NCBI GenBank assembly: GCA_963205115.1
Contig: CAUJHV010000050.1
Coordinates: forward strand, 1-64,000
Direction of reading: 5' to 3'
Source of the DNA: Pseudomonadota bacterium
GTDB lineage: Bacteria > Pseudomonadota > Gammaproteobacteria > Burkholderiales > Burkholderiaceae_C
Length of the DNA stretch: 64,000 nucleotides
Of this stretch, positions 17,180-26,027 are shown piece by piece. The notes under the pieces are model-generated. The model was not told the origin of the DNA. It made no database searches and was given only the letters and a program-made list of their open reading frames with translations. The stretch's first letter is position 1. Each line of letters opens with the position of its first letter. The translations under genes and the position numbers were made by a program.

Positions 17180-17416
17180 ATGCCCAAGCCCGACGAACCG
17201 AACCCGACCGCGGTCCCCGCACGCCGCTTCGTGCGGGTGCTCGATCGCCCGGCGAACGGCCTGGTGAAGTTCGAATTTGCGATCGGCTGGCCTGACCTGT
17301 CGTGTGAGCTCGCACTGCCCGCCGCCGTCTTCGACGACTTCTGCCAACGGCACGCGGTGGAGTTTCTGACCGAGCCCGATCACACACCCGGCCTGCACAA
17401 CCTGTCTCAGGAGTAG
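17180..17416 (+). CDS. dmpK: Phenol hydroxylase assembly subunit DmpK
   Basis: A 78-residue small protein. The segment RRFVRVLDRPANGLVKFEFAIG and the pattern ELALPAAVFDDFC match the DmpK (P0) family, which binds the apo-oxygenase and helps activation rather than turnover. It is the first gene of the dmp operon and is 8 bp from dmpL. The frame is open from a TTG at 17114, but the ATG at 17180 gives the family-typical N-terminus; a good SD is not visible. Confidence 0.88.
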   Translation: MPKPDEPNPTAVPARRFVRVLDRPANGLVKFEFAIGWPDLSCELALPAAVFDDFCQRHAVEFLTEPDHTPGLHNLSQE

Positions 17417-17424
17417 CCCCCGAC

Positions 17425-18420
17425 ATGACCAGCATCGACCTGCAGGCCCGCGAGATCAAGCCGCTGCGCAACACGTTCACGCACGTGGCGCGCTACATCG
17501 GCGGCGACAAGCCGGCCACGCGCTACCAGGAAGCCACCTTCGGCGCGCAGCCCACGTCCAACTTCCACTACCGGCCCACCTGGGAGCCGCAGTACGAGCT
17601 GTTCGATGCCTCGCGCAGCGCCGTCAAGCTGGCCGACTGGTATGTGCTGAAGGACCCGCGCCAGTTCTACTACGCCAGTTGGACCATGGCGCGCGCACGG
17701 CAGCAGGAAGCCGTGGAATCGAACTACCAGTTCGTCGACGCCCGCAACCTGCTGGCCAAGCTGCCCGACGAGGTGCACGACAGCGTGCTGGCCGTCATGA
17801 TGCCGCTGCGTCACGTGGCCTGGGGCGGCAACATGAACAACTGCTTCATCTCCGCCTACGGCTACGGCACGGCCTTCACCGCGCCGGCCACCTTCCACGC
17901 GATGGACCACCTGGGCGTGGCGCAGTACCTCACGCGCCTGGGCCTGGCACTGGACGACCCGCACGTGCTGGACGAAGGCAAGGCGCAGTGGCTCAACGAC
18001 CCGCGCTGGCAGGTGCTGCGCCGCTTCGTCGAGGACACGCTGGTCGTCAAGGACCCGTTCGAGCTCTTCATCGCGCAGAACCTGGCGCTGGACGGCCTGC
18101 TGTACCCGCTGATCTACGGCAGCTACATCGACGACAGCCTGGCGCGCAAGGGCGGCACCACCATTTCGATGCTGACCTCGTTCATGCCCGAGTGGTTCGA
18201 CGAGTCGGTGCGCTGGATCGATGCGGTGGCCAAGGTCGCCGCCGCGGAATCCGCCGAGAACAAGGCACTGATCGGCGGCTGGGCCAAGGCCTGGGGCGAC
18301 CGCGCGCAGGCGGCCCTGGCGCCCGTGGCCGAGATCGCGCTGGGCGCCGAAGGCCAGGACGCCCTGGCCCAGGTGCGCGCCACCTTCGACGCACGCTGCA
18401 AGAAGGCCGGCCTTCTCTAA
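17425..18420 (+). CDS. dmpL: Phenol hydroxylase beta subunit DmpL (P1)
   Basis: A 331-residue beta subunit of the multicomponent (bacterial multicomponent monooxygenase) phenol hydroxylase. Typical stretches are RYQEATFGAQPTSNFHYRPTW (starting near residue 32), LKDPRQFYYASWTMARARQQ and RHVAWGGNMNNCFISAYGYG. The subunit lacks a diiron site and forms the (alpha-beta-gamma)2 hydroxylase with DmpN and DmpO. It follows dmpK closely and precedes dmpM. It is the only dmpL in the window although there are two dmpN genes. Confidence 0.94.
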   Translation: MTSIDLQAREIKPLRNTFTHVARYIGGDKPATRYQEATFGAQPTSNFHYRPTWEPQYELFDASRSAVKLADWYVLKDPRQFYYASWTMARARQQEAVESNYQFVDARNLLAKLPDEVHDSVLAVMMPLRHVAWGGNMNNCFISAYGYGTAFTAPATFHAMDHLGVAQYLTRLGLALDDPHVLDEGKAQWLNDPRWQVLRRFVEDTLVVKDPFELFIAQNLALDGLLYPLIYGSYIDDSLARKGGTTISMLTSFMPEWFDESVRWIDAVAKVAAAESAENKALIGGWAKAWGDRAQAALAPVAEIALGAEGQDALAQVRATFDARCKKAGLL

Positions 18421-18447
18421 GCCACCACCTCAACGGAAGCCGTACAC

Positions 18448-18717
18448 ATGTCCAAGGTCTTCATCGCTTTCCAGGCCAACGAGGAATCCCGCCCCGTGGT
18501 CGAGGCCATCCTGGCCGACAACCCCGAGGCGGAAGCCGTCTACTCCCCGGGCCTGGTCAAGATCGACTCCCCGTCGAAGCTCGTGATCAAGCGCGCCACC
18601 GTCGAGGAAATCCTCGGCCGCAAGTTCGATCTGCAGCAGATCCACGTCAACCTCGTCACCCTGTCGGGCAACATCGACGAGGACGACGACGAGTTCTCGC
18701 TGTCCTGGAAGCACTGA
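18448..18717 (+). CDS. dmpM: Phenol hydroxylase regulatory protein DmpM (P2)
   Basis: An 89-residue cofactor-free effector (coupling protein) that binds the hydroxylase and is needed for efficient oxygen activation. It starts with SKVFIAFQANEESRPVVEAI and has the family phrase VNLVTLSGNIDEDDDEFSLSW at the C-terminus. The length is normal. Its stop overlaps the ATG of a 25-codon frame that ends directly at the start of dmpN. Confidence 0.94.
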   Translation: MSKVFIAFQANEESRPVVEAILADNPEAEAVYSPGLVKIDSPSKLVIKRATVEEILGRKFDLQQIHVNLVTLSGNIDEDDDEFSLSWKH

Positions 18718-18794
18718 TGTCACGCCGCCTGTCACTGTTGCGCGCGGCGCCCGTGGCGGGGCCGCGCATCACCGTCGGCACCGGGAGAGCCTGA
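18717..18794 (+). CDS. Possible 25-residue coupling ORF between dmpM and dmpN
   Basis: A short frame (MSRRLSLLRAAPVAG...) starts by ATGA overlap with the dmpM stop and ends in TGA immediately before the GTG start of dmpN. It could carry ribosomes from dmpM to dmpN. It is basic and resembles nothing I know, so it may not be a functional peptide. Confidence 0.25.
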   Translation: MSRRLSLLRAAPVAGPRITVGTGRA

Positions 18795-20357
18795 GTGGAC
18801 ACGCGCACCGTCAAGAAGAAGCTCGGGCTCAAGGACCGCTATGCGGCGATGACACGCGGCCTGTCGTGGGAAACCACGTACCAGCCGCATGACGCCGTAT
18901 TCCCGATGGACCGCTACGAAGGCATCAAGATCCACGACTGGGACGCCTTTTCCGACCCCTTCCGCCTGACGGTGGACGCCTACTGGAAGTACCAGGGCGA
19001 GAAGGAAAAGAAGCTCTACGCCGTGATCGACGCCTTTGCCCAGACCAACGGGCAGCTGGGCGTGAGCGACGTGCGCTACCTCAATGCGCTGAAGCTGTTC
19101 ATCCAGGGCGTGACGCCGCTGGAGTACTACGCACACCGCGGCTTCTCGCACCTGGGCCGGCAGTTCAGCGGCGACGGCCTGCGCGTGGCCTGCCAGTTCC
19201 AGTCGGCCGACGAGCTGCGTCACTTCCAGACCGAGACGCATGCCATCAGCCACTACAACAAGTACTTCAACGGCATGCACAGCGCGAACCACTGGTTCGA
19301 CAACGTGTGGTACTTGTCGGTGCCGAAGTCGTACTTCGAGGATGCGCTGACGGCCGGGCCCTTCGAGTTCCTCACCGCGGTCAGCTTCTCCTTCGAGTAC
19401 GTGCTGACGAACCTGCTGTTCGTGCCCTTCATGAGCGGCGCGGCGCACAACGGCGACCTGTCCACCGTGACCTTCGGCTTCTCGGCGCAGAGCGACGAAT
19501 CGCGCCACATGACGCTGGGCATCGAGTGCATCAAGTTCATGCTGGAGCAGGATCCGGCCAACCTGCCCATCGTGCAGCGCTGGATCGACAAGTGGTTCTG
19601 GCGCGGCTACCGGCTGATGACGCTGGTGGCCATGATGCAGGACTACATGCTGCCCAAGCGCGTGATGAGCTGGAAAGAAGCCTGGGAACTGTACGCGGAG
19701 AGCGCGGGCACGGCGCTGTTCGATGACCTGGCGCGTTTCGGCATCAAGAAGCCGATGGGCTGGGAAGTCGCCTGCGAAGGCAAGGACCACATCAGCCACC
19801 AGGCCTGGAACACCTTCTACGGCTACGGCGGCGCGGCGGCCTTCCACACCTGGGTGCCGGGCGCCGACGAGATGGACTGGCTGCAGAAGAAGTACCCCGA
19901 CACCTTCCTGAAGTACTACCGCCCGCGCCTGGAGCACTACGCCGAGCGCGCCGCACAGGGCAAGCGTTTCTACAACACGACGCTGCCGATGCTGTGCACG
20001 ACCTGCCAGATCCCGATGCTCTTCACCGAGCCGGGCAATCCGCGCTGGATCTGCTACCGCGAGAGCGAGCACGAGGGCGAGACCTACCACTTCTGCAGCG
20101 ACGGCTGCAAGACCATCTTCGAGCACGAGCCGCAGAAGTACATCCAGTCCTGGTTGCCCGTGCACCAGATCCTGCAGGGCCATTGTTTCAAGCCGGACGT
20201 GGACCCCACGGTCCCGGGCTTCGATCCGCTGGCTGCCGTGCTGGACTACTACCAGATGAATATCGGCCGCGACAACTTCGACATCGAAGGCAGCCAGGAC
20301 GCGCGCAACTTCGCCGACTGGGGCGCGGGACAGAACCCGGCGGAGGGGCAGTTATGA
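18795..20357 (+). CDS. dmpN: Phenol hydroxylase alpha (diiron oxygenase) subunit DmpN (P3), copy 1
   Basis: A 520-residue catalytic subunit that converts phenol to catechol with O2. The two iron-binding DExRH motifs are present: D139-E-L-R-H143 and D234-E-S-R-H238. A C-terminal YHS-type, Cys-containing region (MLCTTCQIPMLF and YHFCSDGCKTIFEHEPQKY) is also normal for phenol hydroxylases. It starts with GTG at 18795 behind GGGAGAG. It overlaps dmpO by 4 bp. A second, very similar dmpN lies at 26028; the two differ most at the C-terminus and in scattered positions. Confidence 0.94.
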   Translation: MDTRTVKKKLGLKDRYAAMTRGLSWETTYQPHDAVFPMDRYEGIKIHDWDAFSDPFRLTVDAYWKYQGEKEKKLYAVIDAFAQTNGQLGVSDVRYLNALKLFIQGVTPLEYYAHRGFSHLGRQFSGDGLRVACQFQSADELRHFQTETHAISHYNKYFNGMHSANHWFDNVWYLSVPKSYFEDALTAGPFEFLTAVSFSFEYVLTNLLFVPFMSGAAHNGDLSTVTFGFSAQSDESRHMTLGIECIKFMLEQDPANLPIVQRWIDKWFWRGYRLMTLVAMMQDYMLPKRVMSWKEAWELYAESAGTALFDDLARFGIKKPMGWEVACEGKDHISHQAWNTFYGYGGAAAFHTWVPGADEMDWLQKKYPDTFLKYYRPRLEHYAERAAQGKRFYNTTLPMLCTTCQIPMLFTEPGNPRWICYRESEHEGETYHFCSDGCKTIFEHEPQKYIQSWLPVHQILQGHCFKPDVDPTVPGFDPLAAVLDYYQMNIGRDNFDIEGSQDARNFADWGAGQNPAEGQL

Positions 20358-20710
20358 GCGTGGTTGCACTCGCACCGTACAGCTTCCCGGCGAAGGACGT
20401 GCGGGCGAATTTCGCCCTGCCGCTGATGTACTTCGGCTGGGACGAACACATGATGTTCTGTGCCCCCCTGGCCGTGCCGCTGGATCTGGAGACGCGCTTC
20501 GATGCGCTCATCGCCCAGGTGCTGCCGCGCCTCTATGGCGAACACCCGGACTTCGCGCGCATCGACTGGAAAAAGGTGCAGTGGTTCCAGGGCTCGCGGC
20601 TGTTCACGCCGCGACTGGACGCCACGCTGGCCGAGATGGGCTTCAAGCACAAGTCGGTCCTGCGCTTTCGCACGCCGGGCCTCGAAGGCATTCGAGGCTC
20701 CTGCGGCTGA
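20354..20710 (+). CDS. dmpO: Phenol hydroxylase gamma subunit DmpO (P4), copy 1
   Basis: A 118-residue gamma subunit of the hydroxylase. Family phrases are LPLMYFGWDEHMMFCAPLA, LPRLYGEHPDFARIDW and the C-terminal SVLRFRTPGLEGIRG. The ATG at 20354 overlaps the dmpN stop. In known dmp operons dmpP follows here, but in this locus a complete ABC importer and a second dmpN-dmpO pair come first. The copy at 27613 is longer at the N-terminus. Confidence 0.92.
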   Translation: MSVVALAPYSFPAKDVRANFALPLMYFGWDEHMMFCAPLAVPLDLETRFDALIAQVLPRLYGEHPDFARIDWKKVQWFQGSRLFTPRLDATLAEMGFKHKSVLRFRTPGLEGIRGSCG

Positions 20711-20814
20711 TCCGGATCACCGAGCACATTTTCCCTTCCAAGGCGCCCCCGGCCCCAGGCACCATGGATTCCGACCGTTAGAGGGCTGCCACAAGCATCA
20801 GGAGACGTGATCCC

Positions 20815-22062
20815 ATGAACATCAAACTGCTCGCCGGTGCACTCGTTGCCACCGGGTTCATCGCAAGCCCGGCATTGGCGCAGGACAAGTGCGGCATGGG
20901 CAACGGCAAGAAGGCCTCGGGTGAACCGATCCAGCTCGGTGCCGTGGTCGGCAAGACCGGTCCGGAAGACTTCTCCTCCGGCACCGCGGCCGCAGCGGCC
21001 TACTTCAAGTGCGTGAATGCCAACGGCGGCATCAACGGCCGTCCCATCGCCTACACGGTGCAGGACGACACCTGGAACCCGGAAGTGGCCGCGCAGGCCG
21101 CCACCAAGCTGGTGAAGGACACCAAGGTCGTCGGCATGGTCGGCAGCTCCAGCTTCGTGGAGTGCGGCGCGAACAACAAGCTGTATGAAGCCGAAGGCGT
21201 GGCGGTGGTCTCCAGCGTCGGTGTGCCGCGCGCCTGTTTCTTCGGCAAGAACTACATCTAGTTCAACGCCGGCCCGCGCCAATCCACCGTGGGTGCCGCA
21301 CAGCACCTGGTGGAGCAGCAGAAGGTCAAGAGCCTGACCTGCGTGGCCCCTGGCATCCCGGGCTTCGGCGACTGGGTCTGCGGTGGTGTCGAGGCCTACG
21401 GCAAGGCTGCCGGCGTGCCGGTCAAGTCGGTGATCTTCGATCCGGGTGCGCTGGACGGCAACGCCATCGCGCTGCAGATCGCTGCGGCCAAGAGCGAAGG
21501 CGTGGTGCTGGGCATGCCGCGCGGCATGATGCTGCCGATCCTGACCGCCGCCGAACAGCAGGACCTGGGCAAGACCATGAAGCTGGGCCTGCCGACCTCC
21601 GCCTACCACGCCGACATGCCCAAGGCCGTCGGCAAGTACTGGGCCGGCAAGACCGTCGTGCACATGGAACTGCAGCCGATGGACCAGGACGGCCCTGACA
21701 ACGCCAACTGGAAGGCCATCATGACCAAGTTCGGCAACAAGAACGACCCGCGCGACACGTTCTCGCAGGCCGGCTACCTGTCGGCCAAGGTCGCCACGCA
21801 GGCGCTGCTGGGCATCAAGGGCACGATCGACCGCAAGGCCACCTACGAAGCCTTCAAGGGCGTCAAGAACTTCAAGAGCGACATGATGTGCGGCCCCTGG
21901 TACTTCGGCCCCGGTGAACGCCACCAGCCCAACCACGCCGGCCGCGCCGCGGAGTTGACCACCACCGGCTTCAAGACCGTCGCCAACTGCTACCAGTCCA
22001 AGGACGCCGAACTCGCCGACGTGCTCGACTTCGAGTCGAAGAACGCGGCAATGGTGAAGTAA
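20815..22062 (+). pseudogene. ABC importer substrate-binding protein (LivK-like) interrupted by an in-frame amber codon
   Basis: The frame runs for 416 codons but codon 149 (21259-21261) is TAG. Reading is in the same frame before and after: ...FFGKNYI-stop-FNAGPRQSTVGAAQHLVEQQ... The first part starts with a clear signal peptide (MNIKLLAGALVATGFIASPALA) and the whole has the length and fold features of a LivK/Fcb-type periplasmic binding protein (QLGAVVGKTGPEDFSSG, YTVQDDTWNPEVAAQ). A single base change (for example GAG to TAG) would explain it. Flanking permease and ATPase genes are intact. It is either a recent nonsense mutation, a suppressed stop, or a sequencing error. A good SD (CAGGAGACG) precedes the ATG. 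Confidence 0.85.
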
Positions 22063-22119
22063 GACCTGGCAGCCCCACGCGCGGCGGGCCCTCGCGCCCG
22101 CCGCGCAGCGAAGCACAGC

Positions 22120-23004
22120 ATGGAAAGCTTTCTTCCCTTCCTCGTCGTCGGCATCAGCGTCGGTGCGATCTACGCCCTGTCGGGCGTGGGCCTGGTCGTG
22201 CTGTACCGCGCCAGCGGCGTCGTGAACTTTGCCTACGGCGCGCTCGGCGGCCTGGCCGCGATGGTCTGCTGGCAGGTCATCGACCTGGAGTACGCCGAGT
22301 GGATGGGCTGGATGGCCGGCATTGCCGCCGCCACGCTGCTGTCCTGGGGCTACGGGCGCTTCATCGCGCCCTCGCTCACGCACCAGGACCGCATCGTGCG
22401 CGCCATGGCCACGCTGGGCTTCGCACTCATGATCATGGGCATGGCGCAGTGGTACTGGGGCGATACCCCGCGCCGCCTCACGCTGCCGGGCGACTCCGGC
22501 GGCATCGAATTCGACGGCCGGCGCCTCATCAGCCACACACGCGTGGCCGCCCTGCTGCTGGCCGCCGCGGCCACGCTGGGCATGCTGTGGCTGCTGGCCC
22601 GCACGCCGCTGGGCCTGCGCATGCGCGCCCTGCAAAGCAACCGCGTGCTCAGCGCGCTGGCGGGCGTGCGCATCAAGCGCGTGGACTCCTGGGCCTGGCT
22701 GCTGGCGGGCCTGTTTGCGGGTGTCAGCGGCCTGTTCATGGGCAACATGGTGCGGCTGAACCCCACCGTGCTGACCTTCCTGGTCATTCCCGCGATGGCC
22801 GCCGCGATGGTCGGCCGCATGAATTCCCTGGGCTGGACCGTGCTCGGCGGGCTGCTCATCGGCGTGATCGAGGCCCTGGCCACGACACAGCCTTCACTGC
22901 AGCGCTACGGCTCGGCCACGGCCTTCGTCGTGGCGATCCTGGCGGTGCTGTGGCAGCAGCGCAAGGGCATCGGCCTGTCGCGCGACAACAGTCACCTCGA
23001 ATAG
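22120..23004 (+). CDS. ABC importer permease, LivH family, within the dmp operon
   Basis: A 294-residue inner-membrane permease. It begins with the typical LivH phrase VVGISVGAIYALSGVGLVVLYR, then GVVNFAYGALGGLAAMV. About eight hydrophobic segments are present. It lies 57 bp after the binding-protein gene and is followed by a LivM-type permease and two ATPases. Because it is embedded between phenol hydroxylase genes, the importer probably takes up a phenolic or another aromatic compound; this is inference. Confidence 0.88.
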   Translation: MESFLPFLVVGISVGAIYALSGVGLVVLYRASGVVNFAYGALGGLAAMVCWQVIDLEYAEWMGWMAGIAAATLLSWGYGRFIAPSLTHQDRIVRAMATLGFALMIMGMAQWYWGDTPRRLTLPGDSGGIEFDGRRLISHTRVAALLLAAAATLGMLWLLARTPLGLRMRALQSNRVLSALAGVRIKRVDSWAWLLAGLFAGVSGLFMGNMVRLNPTVLTFLVIPAMAAAMVGRMNSLGWTVLGGLLIGVIEALATTQPSLQRYGSATAFVVAILAVLWQQRKGIGLSRDNSHLE

Positions 23005-23020
23005 ATCGGTCCACACGATC

Positions 23021-24499
23021 ATGGCCAAGAAAGACAAACCCGACGTCCCGCCCGGCAGCCCGTGGCAAAAGGTGCTGCCGATGCTGATCACCTTCGGGGT
23101 GGTCGCCTGCATCGGCCCGTGGCTGTTCTCGTCGTACTGGCTCAACACCTTCACCTCGGTGGCCTGCCTGATCCTCGTGTCGGGCACGGTCTCGCTGCTT
23201 TACGGGCAGCTGGGCATGGTGTCGCTGGCGCAGTTTGCGCTGTCCGGTGTGGGCGGCTGGGTCACGCTGCGGCTGGTCCACGGCCTGGGCCTGCCCTTCG
23301 AGTTCTGCCTGCTGGCAGGTGCCGTGGTGGCCGGTGCCTTCGGCCTGCTGGTGGGCTTGCCGGCCCTGCGCATGCGCGGGCTGTACCTGGCGCTCATCAC
23401 GCTGATGGTGGCCGCGGCCTTCCAGGTGGTGGTCAACGTCATCGGTTTCCCCGACGGCGGCACAGGCTTCACCGGCCGCATCGTCTCCGGCCAGCGCGTG
23501 CTGATCGAGCGCCCCTGGCTGGCGCGCAGCGACGGCGCCTACTTCGTCTACGTGATGGTCTGGTCGGCTGGCGGCATGGCGCTGATCGAGTGGCTGCGCG
23601 CCTCGCGCCCCGGCCGCGCCTGGGCCCTGATCCGCAAGAGCGAGGCCGCGGCCATCGCCGCAGGCGTGAGCGTCGTGCGCTACAAGGCCGCGGCGTTTGC
23701 GCTGGGCGGGTCGCTGGCCGGACTGGCCGGCGGCTTGATCGCCGGACTCAACGGGCAGCTCGACAACACCGGCTTCCACGCCAGCCAGTCGATCCTGGCC
23801 TACGCGCTGACGGTGGTCGGCGGGGCCTACCACTGGATGGGCGCGGTCTTTGCCGGCCTGCTGATGCGCGCCATGCCCGCGCTGCTCAACGACCACGGCG
23901 TGGACGGCAACTTGTCCAACGTGTTCTTCGGCTTTGCGCTGCTGGTCTCGCTGATCCAGGGCCGCAAGGGCCTGGCGGGCGCGCTGGCCGACTTCTACAA
24001 GTTCGTGCGCATGAGCCGCATCGTCGAAGGCTCGGTTCAGTGGGCGCTGGTGTCCATCGGCCTGGCCGTGGCCAGCGCCATGCTCGAGTGGACCAGCTTC
24101 GCCGGCGCGCTGTTCATCGTGCTGATCGCGCTGCTGTTCCGCATGGCGATCCCGGGCGTGGCCTGGCTGCTGCTGGGCTTCTTCGGCAAGCGCGTGCAGG
24201 ACAAGACCGAGGACATCGAAGGCGCGCTGTCGCTGAAGCTGTCGCAGCTGGTGGAGTCCTGGGGCCTGGTACCCGACCACCGCCTGCTCAAGCGCGCGCT
24301 CAATGCGCTGTTCATCGGCCTGTTCGTCGCCTGGGTGGCCTGGGGTGTCTTCGACGTGCCCTACGAGGTGGGCCTGGCCCTGGTGTGGGGCGCGATGGCG
24401 CTGAAGGCCCTGCTCGAATGGATCGTCTACCCGCACGTGCTGCCGCTGCGCCAGCGCATCGACGCACGCTACCCGAAGCCGCACGCGGCCTACCGATGA
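23021..24499 (+). CDS. ABC importer permease, LivM family, with C-terminal extension
   Basis: A 492-residue permease, about 150 residues longer than most LivM proteins. The N-terminal two thirds contain the family motifs (LLYGQLGMVSLAQFALSGVGG and the loop RPGRAWALIRKSEAAAIAAG). The C-terminal third adds several hydrophobic segments and a charged loop (GKRVQDKTEDIEGALSLKLSQ) with unknown purpose. It pairs with the LivH permease upstream and the LivG/LivF ATPases downstream. Confidence 0.85.
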   Translation: MAKKDKPDVPPGSPWQKVLPMLITFGVVACIGPWLFSSYWLNTFTSVACLILVSGTVSLLYGQLGMVSLAQFALSGVGGWVTLRLVHGLGLPFEFCLLAGAVVAGAFGLLVGLPALRMRGLYLALITLMVAAAFQVVVNVIGFPDGGTGFTGRIVSGQRVLIERPWLARSDGAYFVYVMVWSAGGMALIEWLRASRPGRAWALIRKSEAAAIAAGVSVVRYKAAAFALGGSLAGLAGGLIAGLNGQLDNTGFHASQSILAYALTVVGGAYHWMGAVFAGLLMRAMPALLNDHGVDGNLSNVFFGFALLVSLIQGRKGLAGALADFYKFVRMSRIVEGSVQWALVSIGLAVASAMLEWTSFAGALFIVLIALLFRMAIPGVAWLLLGFFGKRVQDKTEDIEGALSLKLSQLVESWGLVPDHRLLKRALNALFIGLFVAWVAWGVFDVPYEVGLALVWGAMALKALLEWIVYPHVLPLRQRIDARYPKPHAAYR

Positions 24500-24524
24500 T
24501 GGAACCGCTCGCCAGGAGGCTGCC

Positions 24525-25253
24525 GTGATCGAGATCGAGGACCTCAGCGTCCAGTTCGGCGGCGTCAAGCCCATCGATGGGCTGACGGTCAAACTCACGC
24601 GACCCATCGTCGGCCTGATCGGCCCGAACGGCGCGGGCAAGACCACGCTACTTAATGTGCTGTCGGGCTTCGTCACGCCCTCGCGTGGCCACGTGAAGGT
24701 CGACGGCCAGCTGCTCACCGGCGTGCCGGCGCACCGCCGCGCGACCTTCGGCCTGCGCCGCACCTTCCAGACCGACCAGATCGCCGAAGACCTGAGCCTG
24801 AAGCAGAACGTGCAGGCCATCGCCGACCACGTGCGCTACGACAGCTACGCCGATTACGACAAGGCCGTGCTGACGGCCATCGACTTCGTCGGCCTGTCGC
24901 ACCGCTTGAACCGCCGCGGCAGCGACCTGTCCACCGAAGAGCGCCACCTGGCAGAAATCGCCAAGGCGCTGATCGGCACGCCCAAGCTGGTGATGCTCGA
25001 CGAGCCCGGCGCCGGCATGAGCGAAAGCGAATCCGCGCACCTGACACAGGTCATCCGCGACATTCCGGCCTACGCCAAGGCGCAGGTCTTCCTCATCGAC
25101 CACGACGTCGAACTGATCTCCTCCTGCTGCCACGAGACGATGGTGCTGGACTTCGGCAAGCTGCTCGCACTCGGGCCCACGCTCGACGTGCTGAAGGACC
25201 CCGAGGTGCAGCGGGCCTACCTCGGCAGTTTCGACAGCCTGGAGCTGGCATGA
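24525..25253 (+). CDS. ABC importer ATPase, LivG family, within the dmp operon
   Basis: A 242-residue ATPase starting with GTG behind AGGAGG. Walker A is GPNGAGKTT and Walker B is LVMLDEPGAGM; the histidine switch is in FLIDHDVELI. The signature motif reads LSTEERHLAEIAKAL, a departure from LSGGQ/LSYGQ in which the usual glycine and glutamine are absent. The gene overlaps the next ATPase gene by ATGA. It belongs to the importer placed between the two phenol hydroxylase dmpN-dmpO pairs. Confidence 0.88.
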   Translation: MIEIEDLSVQFGGVKPIDGLTVKLTRPIVGLIGPNGAGKTTLLNVLSGFVTPSRGHVKVDGQLLTGVPAHRRATFGLRRTFQTDQIAEDLSLKQNVQAIADHVRYDSYADYDKAVLTAIDFVGLSHRLNRRGSDLSTEERHLAEIAKALIGTPKLVMLDEPGAGMSESESAHLTQVIRDIPAYAKAQVFLIDHDVELISSCCHETMVLDFGKLLALGPTLDVLKDPEVQRAYLGSFDSLELA

Positions 25254-26017
25254 CACAAGCCATGCAATCGACACACGGCGGCGAGCCGCTGAAGATCGAC
25301 AACCTCGTGATGGTGCGCGGCACCAAGGCCGTCACCGAAGCCATCGTGCTGCGCGTCGCACGCGGCAAGATCACGGCGCTGATGGGCGCCAACGGCGCCG
25401 GCAAGTCCAGCACCGTGCTGGGCATCTCCGGCGTGATCGAACCGGCCTTCGGCGAGATCTGGCTCGACGGGCGCGACATCGCCGGCCTGGAAGCCGACGA
25501 GATCCGCCGCCTGGGCATCGCCACCGTGCCCGAGGGCCACCAGGTGCTGCGCGAACTCACCGTGCGCGACAACCTGCGCGTGGCCGCCAGCGACCTCTCG
25601 CGCGGCGAACAGTCCACGGCGCTCGACCGCACGCTCGCGCTGTTTCCTGAACTGAAGGAAAAGCTTGCCCAGCCGGCCGGTGATCTGTCCGGCGGCCAGC
25701 AGCAGATGGTGGCGCTGGCGCAGGCGCTGATGGTCACGCCCAAGTTCCTGGTCGTCGACGAACTCAGCTTCGGCCTGGCGCCGACCATCGTCGCGCGCTT
25801 GGTGCCCGTCATCCGCAGCATCGCCGCGCAAGGCATCGGCGTGCTGCTGATCGAGCAGTTCACGCACCTGGCCCTGGCGCTGGCCGATCACGTCTACGTG
25901 ATGTCACGCGGCAAGGTGTCCTACGACGGCCCGCCGCAGAAGCTGCGCGACGACCCGGACATCCTGCACCGCGCCTATTTCCCCGTCAGCGACAAAGAGG
26001 CCGTGGGCCTCGCCTAG
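25250..26017 (+). CDS. ABC importer ATPase, LivF family, within the dmp operon
   Basis: A 255-residue ATPase with Walker A GANGAGKSS, signature DLSGGQQQMVALAQALM and Walker B FLVVDELSFGLAP (DEL instead of DEP). The family phrase TVPEGHQVLRELTVRDNL is present and the switch region is LLIEQFTHLAL. It is the last gene of the importer block; dmpN copy 2 begins 10 bp downstream, so importer and hydroxylase genes are almost certainly one transcript. Confidence 0.88.
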   Translation: MTQAMQSTHGGEPLKIDNLVMVRGTKAVTEAIVLRVARGKITALMGANGAGKSSTVLGISGVIEPAFGEIWLDGRDIAGLEADEIRRLGIATVPEGHQVLRELTVRDNLRVAASDLSRGEQSTALDRTLALFPELKEKLAQPAGDLSGGQQQMVALAQALMVTPKFLVVDELSFGLAPTIVARLVPVIRSIAAQGIGVLLIEQFTHLALALADHVYVMSRGKVSYDGPPQKLRDDPDILHRAYFPVSDKEAVGLA

Positions 26018-26027
26018 GAGACACAAG

